64,000 bases of DNA, from contig NC_010162.1 of NCBI RefSeq assembly GCF_000067165.1, positions 2,961,001-3,025,000 of the forward strand. Reading direction: 5' to 3'. This document shows, one piece after another, positions 36,759 to 45,248 of this stretch (its first letter is position 1; each line of letters starts with the position of its first letter). The notes under the pieces were generated by a model. That model worked only from the letters and a program-made list of their open reading frames with translations. It did no database searches and had not been told where the DNA came from. Source of the DNA: Sorangium cellulosum So ce56. Lineage in GTDB: Bacteria > Myxococcota_A > Polyangia > Polyangiales > Polyangiaceae. The position numbers and the translations under genes are program-made.

Positions 36759-37763
36759 ATGCTCCGCTGGGATCGGCGGGATCTGCCGCTCGTGGTGACC
36801 GCGGTCCTCCTGATCGCGCTCTACTCGGGGGTGCTGGTCTGTTACGACACTGCGCGTAGCCTGCGTTTCCTTGTCGACCTGATCAAGGGGAACGCGGCGA
36901 TGGGCCTCTGCGCGGTGGGCATGACCTTCGTCATCCTGTCGGGGGGGATCGACCTCTCGGTCGGCTCCGTCGTCGCGCTCACGACCGTGCTCGTCGGTAC
37001 GCTGGTGGCCGGTGGTTGCCACCCGCTGTTGGCGTTCTGTATCGGCCTCGCGGTGTCGGTCGCGTTCGGCGCCATGACGGGGCACCTGATCCATCGTTTC
37101 TCTCTGCCCCCGTTCCTGGTGACGCTCGCGGGCATGTTCTTCGCCCGCGGCGCGGCGTTCCTCGTCAGCATGCAGCCGATCGGCATCGATCACCCTGTGC
37201 TGGACTGGATCGTCGATGAGCTCGGCTTCGCGCTGACGATCCCGGGCCTGGACCGGACCTGGGTCCCGGCGACGGCGCTCTTGTTCCTGGTCGTCCTCGT
37301 GCTCGGCGTGATCCTCGGCCGTAGCACGAGCTTCGGCCGGAACGTCCTGGCCATCGGCGGGGACAGGCAGGCGGCGCTGCTCATGGGGGTGCCGCTGGGC
37401 GCCACGACGGTGGGTCTGTACGCGTTGTGCGGCTTGTGCGCGGGCCTCGGCGGGGTCACGACGGCGCTGATCGACAGCGCCGGAAAGCCGAACATCGGCG
37501 CCGGCATGGAGCTCGAGGCCATCGCCTCGGTGGTGATCGGCGGAACGCTGCTGACCGGGGGGGCTGGCAGCGTCGTCGGCACCGTGATGGGCGTGATGAT
37601 CACGGGCATCGTGCGGGCGGTGATCAACCTGGATGGACGGCTGCCGTCGCCCTGGCACCACATCAGCATCGGGCTGCTGCTGCTCGTCTTCATCGTCATG
37701 CAGCAGGTCCTGATCCGCTCGGCCCCCGCAGCCAGGGGGGTGGAGTACGGTCGTCATTCATGA
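36759..37763 (+). CDS. yjfF: Sugar ABC transporter permease YjfF-like
   Basis: A 334-residue inner-membrane permease, paralogue of the preceding gene. The signature MTFVILSGGIDLSVGSVVAL and the cytosolic loop LAIGGDRQAALLMGVPLG (EAA-like coupling segment) are present. The ATG at 36759 lies two bases after the ytfT stop codon, so translation is coupled. A longer frame exists upstream but overlaps ytfT. Confidence 0.92.
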   Translation: MLRWDRRDLPLVVTAVLLIALYSGVLVCYDTARSLRFLVDLIKGNAAMGLCAVGMTFVILSGGIDLSVGSVVALTTVLVGTLVAGGCHPLLAFCIGLAVSVAFGAMTGHLIHRFSLPPFLVTLAGMFFARGAAFLVSMQPIGIDHPVLDWIVDELGFALTIPGLDRTWVPATALLFLVVLVLGVILGRSTSFGRNVLAIGGDRQAALLMGVPLGATTVGLYALCGLCAGLGGVTTALIDSAGKPNIGAGMELEAIASVVIGGTLLTGGAGSVVGTVMGVMITGIVRAVINLDGRLPSPWHHISIGLLLLVFIVMQQVLIRSAPAARGVEYGRHS

Positions 37764-37787
37764 ATGTGGAGAGCGAGGAGCGATAGA

Positions 37788-38780
37788 ATGAACGAGGCCA
37801 AGCGAATTCTGGTCACCGGAGCGGCGGGCAAGGTCGGCCAGACATTCATCCGCAGGTTCCTGTCGAACCCCGCGTTCGAGGGGTGGAAGGTCCGCGCGCT
37901 GTGCCATAACCGCATGCTGGAGCGGACGGCGCGCGTGGAGGTGCTGCGTGGGGCCATCGAGGACAGGGCCGTCGTCAACGAGGCGACCGAGGGGGTGACC
38001 CACGTGCTGCACCTGGCGACCAGCAAGGAGACCCCGGAGAGCATCATGGACGTGGCCGTCAAAGGCATGTTCTGGCTGCTGGAGGCCTGCCGCGTCAGCC
38101 CTGCGTTCGAGCAATTCATCCTGGTCGGGGGCGACGCCGGGATGGGCCACTTCTTTTATCCGCACCCCGTCCCCGTCACGGAGGCGCAGCGGCACAGCGC
38201 CTACCCGGGTTGTTACGCGCTGTCCAAGGTGCTCGAGGAGGTCATGCTCGAGCAGTACTACATTCAGTATGAGCTCAACGGATGCTGCCTGCGCGCGCCG
38301 TGGATCATGGAGAAAGACGACTTCAAGGCGCAGCTATCCTTCGGGGACGACGTGTTCGGAGGGCCGAGGTGGCGCGATCTGGTCGGTACCGAGGCGGCAG
38401 AGGGGTACGTCCGCTCGGGCGCCGTGCCGGTGATGCTCGACCGCCACGGCGAGCCGGTGAAGCGTAACTTCGTGCATGTGGAGGATCTGGTCACCGCGAT
38501 CGTCAAGGCCATCAATCATGAGAAGGCGCGCCAGCAGACCTTCAACATCTGCATGGACGAGCCGGTGGACTACGGGGAGCTGGCGCGTTACCTGGAGGCG
38601 ACGCGGGGCCTGCCGAGCGTGAGGGTGAAGACGCCGTTCCATTCGACTTGGCTGGACAACTCGAAGGCGAAGTTTCTGCTCGGCTGGCGGCCGCAGTACG
38701 ACCTGGCGCGGCTCACGGACGCCGCCTTCGACTACGTGCGCGCGCCCGATGACCCGCGCGTCACGTGGTACCCCGGTTGA
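37788..38780 (+). CDS. NAD-dependent epimerase/dehydratase (extended SDR)
   Basis: A 330-residue cytosolic Rossmann protein. The NAD-binding ILVTGAAGKVGQTF motif is at residue 7, and the active-site pair Tyr/Lys is in CYALSKVLEE. FNICMDEPVDYGELARYLEA near the C terminus is typical of UDP-sugar epimerases. The substrate is unknown; operon position after the galactofuranose transporter suggests a sugar or sugar acid. GAGGAG precedes the ATG at 37788, 24 bases after yjfF. Confidence 0.88.
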   Translation: MNEAKRILVTGAAGKVGQTFIRRFLSNPAFEGWKVRALCHNRMLERTARVEVLRGAIEDRAVVNEATEGVTHVLHLATSKETPESIMDVAVKGMFWLLEACRVSPAFEQFILVGGDAGMGHFFYPHPVPVTEAQRHSAYPGCYALSKVLEEVMLEQYYIQYELNGCCLRAPWIMEKDDFKAQLSFGDDVFGGPRWRDLVGTEAAEGYVRSGAVPVMLDRHGEPVKRNFVHVEDLVTAIVKAINHEKARQQTFNICMDEPVDYGELARYLEATRGLPSVRVKTPFHSTWLDNSKAKFLLGWRPQYDLARLTDAAFDYVRAPDDPRVTWYPG

Positions 38781-38856
38781 TGGGCCCTGCCTCCCCGCGG
38801 CGGCCCCTTCCCGTGGTGGACGAGCCTGGCGATCACGCCGACGCCGAGCGTCGCTG

Positions 38857-39978
38857 CTAGGGGACGGGCCCGCCGACAAGCACCGTCGCCCGGCGGCCCG
38901 GCGTGCGCGCGTAGGCCTCCACGACGGCCCGCCCCACGCTCGCAGCGCGCCCGCGCTTCACCAGGGCCACGATCGCGCCGCCGAAGCCGCCGCCGGTCAG
39001 CCGGGCGCCGAAGACGTCCGGCTGCGCCCGCGCGCTCTCCACAAGCTCGTCGACCGCCGGCACCGACACCTCGAAATCGTCGCGCATCGACCGGTGGGAC
39101 GCGTCGAAGAGCTCGCCAAGGCGGGCCAGATCCCCGGCGCGGAGCGCGGCCACGGCGGCGAGCACCCGGGCGTTCTCGGTCACGACGTGGCGCGCGCGCC
39201 GGTCGAGCGGCGCCGGCAGCGACGCGATGCGCGGCTCGATCGACGCGCGCGTCGCGTCGACGTCCCGGAGCTCCGGGACGCCGAGCGCCGCGGCCGCCTG
39301 CTTGCACTCCGCGCGCCGCGTCTTGTAGTCGCCGCTCGCGTGCTGGTGAGCCACCCCGGAGTCGACGACGAGCAGCTCGGCCTCCGCGGGCAGCGGGATG
39401 CGCTCGAACGCGAGCGTCCTCGTGTCGATGAAGAGCGCCGTGCTCTCGTCGGCGAGGCTCGCGGCCATCTGATCCATCGTCCCGACCGGCGCGCCCACGA
39501 AGTCGTGCTCCGCGGCGTGCGCGATCCGGGCGATCTCCACGTCGTCGATGGACAGGCCGAGCATCGACCGCAGGGCGCGGGCGAGCGCCACGAGCAGCGA
39601 GGCGCTCGACGACAGGCCGCTTCCGAGCGGCACTGTCGACTCGATCCTCGCGTCGAAGCCGGGGATCGATGCGCCCCGGCCGCGGAGGACCGCGGTGATG
39701 CCCTGCACGTAGTCGAGCCACAGCCCGCGGCGCGCCTCCTCGCCGGCGCGGAACGAGAGCAGGGCGCCGCCGTCCACGTTCGCCGTCGCGACCTGGATGA
39801 GCCTGTCTTCCCGGGGCGCGATCTCGACGCGCGTCTTCTGCGGGATCGCCGTCGGCAGCACGTAGCCGCCGTTGTAATCGGTGTGTTCGCCGATCAGGTT
39901 CACGCGCCCCGGCGCCTCGGCCAGGACCTTCGCCGGACGACCGAAGACGACCTCGAAGCCATTGCTCTTCACCGTCAT
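38857..39978 (-). CDS. galK: Galactokinase
   Basis: A 373-residue GHMP kinase that phosphorylates galactose at C1 in the Leloir pathway. It has the galactokinase signature GRVNLIGEHTDYNGGYVLP, the ATP-binding VPLGSGLSSSASLLVA and the C-terminal motif ARLTGGGFGGAIVAL. The catalytic Asp lies in PVGTMDQMAAS. The length is normal. The ATG at 39978 starts MTVKSNGFEVVFG. It is convergent with the epimerase gene, so the two units end within 80 bp of each other. Confidence 0.95.
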   Translation of the reverse strand: MTVKSNGFEVVFGRPAKVLAEAPGRVNLIGEHTDYNGGYVLPTAIPQKTRVEIAPREDRLIQVATANVDGGALLSFRAGEEARRGLWLDYVQGITAVLRGRGASIPGFDARIESTVPLGSGLSSSASLLVALARALRSMLGLSIDDVEIARIAHAAEHDFVGAPVGTMDQMAASLADESTALFIDTRTLAFERIPLPAEAELLVVDSGVAHQHASGDYKTRRAECKQAAAALGVPELRDVDATRASIEPRIASLPAPLDRRARHVVTENARVLAAVAALRAGDLARLGELFDASHRSMRDDFEVSVPAVDELVESARAQPDVFGARLTGGGFGGAIVALVKRGRAASVGRAVVEAYARTPGRRATVLVGGPVP

Positions 39979-39991
39979 CGCGGCGCACCCA

Positions 39992-40006
39992 TGTTCACGG
40001 CGAACA
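39992..40006. promoter_or_regulatory. Short palindrome upstream of galK
   Basis: TGTTC-ACGGC-GAACA, arms of five bases, lies 14 bases before the galK start. It could be an operator but differs from the ytfQ-type site. Weakly supported. Confidence 0.25.
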
Positions 40007-40119
40007 AAGAACCCAAATGCCTCGGAGACGTCAAGCCACAACTGCGGGAGTTTGCCGTCCTTGGTTGAGCTCGAGGGGCTCGCTCATCGCACATCGCTCA
40101 TCCATGCCGGGCGCGCCGC

Positions 40120-40944
40120 TCAGGCTCCCCGCAGCGCAGCGATGACGGGCGCTGTGTCGGGCCGCATGCCGCGCCACAGGGTGAAGCACTCGGCGCCCTG
40201 CTCGACCACCATGCCGAGGCCGTCGGCTGTCTGGCCCACGCCGGCCGCGCGCGCGGCCTGCACGAAGGCGGTCGGTTCCTTCTTGTAGGCCATGTCGTAG
40301 GCCAGGGAGCCCTCGCTCCACACGCCGGCGGGCAGGGGCGGCACCTCGTTGGTCATGGACGAGGCCGAGCCGTTGATGATCACGTCGAAGCGCCCGGCGA
40401 TGTCGGCGAAGCCGCCGCCGGCGAGCCGGACCGCGCCGGCATGCGGGCCGAACTCGGCGGCGAGCTCCACGGCCTTGCTGGCGGTGCGGTTGGCGACGAA
40501 GATCTCGGCCGGCTGCTCATCGAGGAGCGGCAACAGGGCGCCGCGCACCGCGCCGCCCGCGCCGAGGAGCAGCACGCGCGCGCCCTCGAGGCGGCGGCCG
40601 AGGTTATGGGTGATGTCGCGCACGATGCCGAAGCCGTCGGTGTTGTCGCCGAGGACGGTGCCGTCGGCGCGCAAGGTGAACATGTTGATCGCGCCGGCGG
40701 CGCGGCCGCGGGGCGTCAGCTCGTCGGCCAGCGCGAAGGCCTCGAGCTTGAAGGGCATGGTGATGTTCATGCCCTTGCCGCCGCTCTTCTGGAACTCGCG
40801 TACGGCGGCGGCGAAGCCATCCAGCTCGCCGAGGATCGCGCCGTACACCATGTCCTGCCCGCACTGCTCGGCAAAGGCGGTCTGCAGCGCCGGCGACTTG
40901 GTCTGGGAGATGGGATTGCCGATGATGGCGTAGCGATCGGTCAT
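40120..40944 (-). CDS. aroE: Shikimate dehydrogenase
   Basis: A 274-residue NADP-dependent enzyme reducing 3-dehydroshikimate to shikimate. Motifs are GNPISQTKSP (usual form xHSxSP, here with Gln-Thr in place of His-Ser), GMNITMPFK with the catalytic Lys, DNTDGFGIV with Asn/Asp, and GAGGAVRGAL for NADP. The sequence resembles proteobacterial AroE more than I would expect for a myxobacterial gene, which hints at transfer. It stands alone and ends 140 bp from galK. Confidence 0.9.
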   Translation of the reverse strand: MTDRYAIIGNPISQTKSPALQTAFAEQCGQDMVYGAILGELDGFAAAVREFQKSGGKGMNITMPFKLEAFALADELTPRGRAAGAINMFTLRADGTVLGDNTDGFGIVRDITHNLGRRLEGARVLLLGAGGAVRGALLPLLDEQPAEIFVANRTASKAVELAAEFGPHAGAVRLAGGGFADIAGRFDVIINGSASSMTNEVPPLPAGVWSEGSLAYDMAYKKEPTAFVQAARAAGVGQTADGLGMVVEQGAECFTLWRGMRPDTAPVIAALRGA

Positions 40945-41120
40945 GGGGGCGTTCAGGCCTCAGCGACGCGGGGCCGCGCCCGCGAGCGCCGCAGATCTAC
41001 GATAGTGTCCAGCCAATTGCCAGGAGCGCGCGGCGGCGCCGTGGCGGCTCGCATGCAGAGCGCCTTCCACCGCCCTCCTCGGGAAGAGGCGAGAAAGGCG
41101 CCGCCACCGCCGCGCCGCGC

Positions 41121-42023
41121 TCAGTCCTGGTAGCTCTCGGCCTTCGACGCCATCACCAGATGGAGCGGCGACGACCCCAGGAGGTCGCGCTCGATGGTGT
41201 CGCAGATGCGCGTGAGGGGCAGGTCGTTCGGCTCGTGGCCGAACGGGTCGTCGAGCTCCCCGCCGAGCGCCTCGATCATCAGGACGGGATACGCCACCAG
41301 CATCGTCACGACGGGCGTCAGCACCCCGAGCGCCTCGACGAGGGCGAGCGGCAGCGTGGCCAGGTAGAGCGCCACGCCCCGCTGGAGCAGCAGGATGTAG
41401 CCGAGCGGCGTGGGGGTCTTGAGGATGCGCTCGCAGCCCCCGAGGCAGTTGACCAGGACGCTCAGCTGCTCCTCGGCGCACACCGCCATGTTGCGCTCGA
41501 GGCTCCCGGCCCGGACGAAAGCCGCGAGGCGCTCGGAGACCTGCTGCGCCGCGCGGAGCGGCGGGTGAGGGTGCGCCGAGAGGGCCTCGACCTGCTCCGC
41601 CGGGAGCAGCCGCTCGATCTCCGGGCGCTCGGCCTGCCGGCGCAGCGAGCGCCGCGCGGCGTGGACGAACACCACCACCCAGACGGCGACCTCGCGCGCC
41701 GCGCCCGGGTCCACCGCGGCGTGCGCGTTCACGATGCGCGTGATGTTGCGGCTCGCGTTCACGATCGAGCCCCAGAGGGTGCGACCCTCCCAGAAGCGGT
41801 TATAAGCCGTGTTCGTGCGGAACGCGAGGATGAGCGCGATCACCGCGCCGGCGACCTCGTGAATGCCGATCGAGAGCGACACGCGGGGGATGTGCCTGTG
41901 CGCGAGCCAGAGCGCGGCGGCGATGACCCCGAAGGCCAGCACGCGACGCATCACGCCCGGCGACAGGGAGCCCCGCGGCGAGACGAGCATCGGCAGCCAA
42001 GCGCGCCTGGTGTAGGGGATCAT
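41121..42023 (-). CDS. Bestrophin-type (YneE/RFP-TM) anion channel
   Basis: A 300-residue inner-membrane protein. It has an N-terminal cytosolic segment, transmembrane helices at about 27-47 and 55-75, the conserved FRTNTAYNRFWEGRTLWG motif after the second helix, a cytosolic middle, and two more helices near 205-250 (YILLLQRGVALYLATLPLAL, TPVVTMLVAYPVLMIEALGG). It ends FGHEPNDLPLTRICDTIERD, the bestrophin C-terminal acidic helix. Members conduct chloride or other ions. A decayed copy of its 3' end lies at 32345. ATG 42023 (MIPYTRRAWLPML) is the family start. Confidence 0.88.
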   Translation of the reverse strand: MIPYTRRAWLPMLVSPRGSLSPGVMRRVLAFGVIAAALWLAHRHIPRVSLSIGIHEVAGAVIALILAFRTNTAYNRFWEGRTLWGSIVNASRNITRIVNAHAAVDPGAAREVAVWVVVFVHAARRSLRRQAERPEIERLLPAEQVEALSAHPHPPLRAAQQVSERLAAFVRAGSLERNMAVCAEEQLSVLVNCLGGCERILKTPTPLGYILLLQRGVALYLATLPLALVEALGVLTPVVTMLVAYPVLMIEALGGELDDPFGHEPNDLPLTRICDTIERDLLGSSPLHLVMASKAESYQD

Positions 42024-42383
42024 CGGGGCGACCCTCGTGGCGATGCCCTCCCGGAGCACCGGAAGCGGCCATGGACGTGAAGAGGCCTCAGCCTCTCATC
42101 GAACGTGCCGAGCCTCGTGTGGCCCTGTCGGGATCGCCGCCCTGATCGCCGGGATCCAGCGCGCGCAGCGCGTGGCTCACGAAGAGGAGCATCGCGCCTC
42201 CCTACCAGCGAGGTGCCTGTGTCGCAACGCCGCCGGGCGGCGCGGGCGCACGCGCGTCACACGCCAGGCGGTCGGCCTCCGGTGGCGCCTGGCGCGGACG
42301 CGCTGGACGCGGGACACTCCGCGTCCGTCCAGGCAGAGCAGACCACGGTGGTCCTGTGCGCCTGGATCGCCTGGAGCCGTCGA
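42024..42383. other. Divergent intergenic region
   Basis: 360 bp between the bestrophin and metallophosphoesterase genes. The frame of the downstream gene is open through much of it, but the translation is Arg/Ala-rich shadow sequence. No regulatory site is clear. Confidence 0.35.
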
Positions 42384-43598
42384 TTGAAGCTCGTGTCCCC
42401 CATCGTCCTGTTCTGGGCGGCCTCCGCCGTGGCCTGGCTCGTCGTCGTGGCAGCGGCGAGGCGCCGCCGGGGCGGGCTCTACGCGCGGTTCGTCGGCGTG
42501 CTGCTCGGCATCCACACCTTGATCTCGTGCGCGCTCTTCGGCCACGTCGGCCCGCTCGCGCCGGGGTTCGCGTATCTCCAGGGCGCGGTGTACCTGCATT
42601 TCCTCCTGCTCTCGCGCCCCCGGATGCGGCCGCTCGCCTACCGCGCGCTCGTGAGCATCCCCGCGTCCTACTTCGTGGCGGCGATCTTCCTGTCGTTCCC
42701 GTGGGCCATCGCGAGCGGGCTCGGGGCCACGCCCTACGGCCTCTGGGTGCCCTTCGCGCTCGCCGTCGTCGGTATCCTCCAGTCGCTCACCGCCCGCCGC
42801 GAGGAGATCGAGCTCGTCGTCGATCGCGCCCCCGTCGACGGGCTGCGCCGCCACCCGCTCCCGCGCGAGGGGGCGCCCGGCGCGCGCCGGCCCCTCCGCA
42901 TCGTCCAGATCACCGATCCGCACCTCGGTCCGTTCATGTCCGTCGCTCGGCTCCGCGGCATCTGCGAGCGCGCGGTGGAGCGCGATCCCGATCTCGTGGT
43001 GCTCACCGGCGATTACCTGACGATGGAATCGCAGGACACCGCGGATCACCTCGCCGAGGCCCTGTCCCCGCTCCGCGCCCTGGAGGGGCGTGTGTTCGCG
43101 TGCCACGGCAACCATGATCACGAGTCGCCCCGCCACGTCGCGACCGCGCTGGAGCGCGCGGGGGCGCGCCTGCTCGTGGACGACGCGGCGCTCGTCGAGA
43201 CCGCCGCCGGGCCGGTCCAGGTCCTCGGGATGGACTTCCATTACCGCGATCGCGCCGAGCGCATGGCGGCGGTCTGCGCCCGTCACCCGCGCAGGAAGGG
43301 CGCGCTCCGGCTCGTCCTGCTCCACGATCCGGGCGCGTTCCGCCACCTCGGCGAGGGGGAGGGTGATCTCGTGCTCTCGGGCCACACCCACGGCGGGCAG
43401 CTCGGCCTGGTCAGCCTCGGAGGCTCCTGGACCGCCCTCCAGCTCTTCGTGAAGATGCCCGATCATGGCCTGTGGGCCCGCGGCCCCGATCGGCTCTACG
43501 TGCACCGCGGGACAGGGCACTACGGGTTTCCCCTCCGGCTCGGCGTGCCGGCGGAAGAGAGCGTTCTCAAGGTCCACCTCGCCGGCGACGGTGTTTGA
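42384..43598 (+). CDS. Membrane-anchored metallophosphoesterase
   Basis: 404 residues with four or so N-terminal transmembrane helices (LVSPIVLFWAASAVAWLVVV onwards, to about residue 145). A calcineurin-like phosphoesterase domain follows: metal ligands in ITDPHLGPF, LTGDYLTME, CHGNHDHES and SGHTHGGQLG, in the YkuE/YaeI order. The catalytic domain is probably outside the membrane. YaeI-type enzymes act on lipid pyrophosphates such as UDP-diacylglucosamine; the substrate here is unknown. TTG 42384 is chosen because GGAG precedes it by seven bases; GTG 42393 is an alternative. Confidence 0.85.
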   Translation: MKLVSPIVLFWAASAVAWLVVVAAARRRRGGLYARFVGVLLGIHTLISCALFGHVGPLAPGFAYLQGAVYLHFLLLSRPRMRPLAYRALVSIPASYFVAAIFLSFPWAIASGLGATPYGLWVPFALAVVGILQSLTARREEIELVVDRAPVDGLRRHPLPREGAPGARRPLRIVQITDPHLGPFMSVARLRGICERAVERDPDLVVLTGDYLTMESQDTADHLAEALSPLRALEGRVFACHGNHDHESPRHVATALERAGARLLVDDAALVETAAGPVQVLGMDFHYRDRAERMAAVCARHPRRKGALRLVLLHDPGAFRHLGEGEGDLVLSGHTHGGQLGLVSLGGSWTALQLFVKMPDHGLWARGPDRLYVHRGTGHYGFPLRLGVPAEESVLKVHLAGDGV

Positions 43599-43843
43599 CG
43601 GAGCGGAGCGCCCTCGCCGCTCGGCGATGTGGTCTCGCGCACGAGCACGCGTACCGTGCGCCGGAGACAGGTGGCGATGTTTCCGATAAGCCGCGGCGCG
43701 CCGATCCCTGGACAAGCTGCATCGGGCCGGGCGTACCTGCCGGTCCCGGCTCGCAGTGTTAGGTTAGGTTGAGCCGAAGAAGGCATGTGGTCTATGCGGC
43801 GACCAGCAGCGTGGTTCTCGGAAATCATGGTTTAGGGGGCATC

Positions 43844-44884
43844 ATGTACTGGGGTCACAGATCGCGCAGAAACGAAGAGAGAGGGGCAGCGCTCCTTGGC
43901 GCGGTTCCACGTGCGGCCATCACCGGTGCCGTCGCGACGCCGTCGCACGAGCCCGTGCCAGGATACCGCAGGTTGACCCGCGCTGATGTCGCGCGAGCGA
44001 AGGCGACGATGGACGCCGCCTTGGCCGCGGTCGGGAGGACGCGCCGCCTTGCCGCCGACGCGGCATTCGGGAGCAAGACGCTATCGGGGGACTTCGTACA
44101 ACCGTCTATCTTTTTCCCTGACGACCGGCGGCCCATCCTGAATCCCCAGTTGGCGCCGTGGCGCGCGATCTGCGCGCTGCGGATCCACGCCGCCGACGGC
44201 TCCCTCTGGCACGGTACGGGCTGGTTCATCGGGCCCCGTACCGTGATCACGGCAGGGCATTGCATCTTCATGCACAACTACGGAGAGTGGGTGACATCCG
44301 TCGAGGTGATACCCGCCCTCGACGGCGACAGTCGTCCATTCGGCTCCGCGGTCGGGACGGTATTCCGCACCGTCGAAGGATGGGTCGCGGACAGGGACGA
44401 CAGCTACGACTACGGCGCGATCCTCCTCGGCGAGGACCTCGGAACTCACACGGGGCACTTCGTGGTGGACGCGCTGAGCGACCAGGACCTCGAGAGTGCC
44501 ATGGTGAACCTCGCCGGCTATCCCATCGATCGCGACATGGCGACGAGGCTGTACTTCCATGCGCGTCAGCTCCAGAGCGTCGAGATATTCCGCTTGCTCT
44601 ACGATATCGACACGGAGAGCGGACAGAGCGGCAGCCCAATCTGGCTCGTGCGCAATGGCCAACAGATCGCGGTCGGGCTGCACACGAAGGGCGACGCGAG
44701 CGTGAACTGGGGGACGCGGATCTCTGTCGATGTCCTCGGGAACCTGCGGCGCTGGCTCAACGAGTCGTCTCAGATCAGCCCGCCAACGCCCGCGCCCGCA
44801 CCTGTCGCGGTGTCGCCGGCCGAGACGGACACTGATCACACCGAGCATGCCGGCCGGGGCGCCCCTTGCATCAAGGCGCCGTGA
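43844..44884 (+). CDS. V8-like (glutamyl endopeptidase type) serine protease
   Basis: A 346-residue trypsin-fold protease. The catalytic triad is His139 (VITAGHCIF), Asp189 (DSYDYGAILL) and Ser262 (ESGQSGSPIW). The first 100 residues look like a propeptide (FPDDRRPILNPQLAPWRAIC just before the domain). No signal peptide is seen, so export would need another route, or the protein acts in the cytosol or after lysis. Its stop codon overlaps the next gene by one base (TGATG), and a lipase gene follows. The ATG at 43844 has AGGGGG upstream. Confidence 0.88.
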   Translation: MYWGHRSRRNEERGAALLGAVPRAAITGAVATPSHEPVPGYRRLTRADVARAKATMDAALAAVGRTRRLAADAAFGSKTLSGDFVQPSIFFPDDRRPILNPQLAPWRAICALRIHAADGSLWHGTGWFIGPRTVITAGHCIFMHNYGEWVTSVEVIPALDGDSRPFGSAVGTVFRTVEGWVADRDDSYDYGAILLGEDLGTHTGHFVVDALSDQDLESAMVNLAGYPIDRDMATRLYFHARQLQSVEIFRLLYDIDTESGQSGSPIWLVRNGQQIAVGLHTKGDASVNWGTRISVDVLGNLRRWLNESSQISPPTPAPAPVAVSPAETDTDHTEHAGRGAPCIKAP

Positions 44885-45153
44885 TGCTGCCGCCTCGCCG
44901 ACGCGCGCTGGTCTCCGGCGTCGTCGTCGATGGCGTCGGGCGCCCGCTCGCGGGCGTACTCCTCGGCATCAGCTCCGGAGACCATCCGTACCCCGAGATA
45001 GGCGTCGTCTCGGGGTACGACGGTACGTTCGAGCTCCCGCCACTGATCCCGGGACGCTACGTCATCTCGGCCTACTCGACCAGGGGGAGCGCCAAAGTCG
45101 CCATTGAGGCTCGCGCAGACGCACCGAATCACCTCACCATGGTGATCGCGTGA
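44884..45153 (+). CDS. Small carboxypeptidase-regulatory-like (Ig-fold) protein
   Basis: 89 residues, nearly all one CarboxypepD-reg-like domain: LVSGVVVDGVGRPLAGVLLG, then YDGTFELPPLIPGRYVISAY. This seven-strand fold is usually an accessory domain in secreted or surface enzymes; here it stands alone. The ATG overlaps the protease stop codon by one base, so it is translationally coupled. It may bind the protease or lipase of the same cassette. Confidence 0.7.
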   Translation: MLPPRRRALVSGVVVDGVGRPLAGVLLGISSGDHPYPEIGVVSGYDGTFELPPLIPGRYVISAYSTRGSAKVAIEARADAPNHLTMVIA

Positions 45154-45248
45154 ACGAGCGTTTCGGCCGGGGAGGGCGCCGCGCGCAGGAGATACTGGAA
45201 GGAAGATGAGCGAGACGAATTGGTAGTTCGAGGAAGGGGGAAGTCGTC

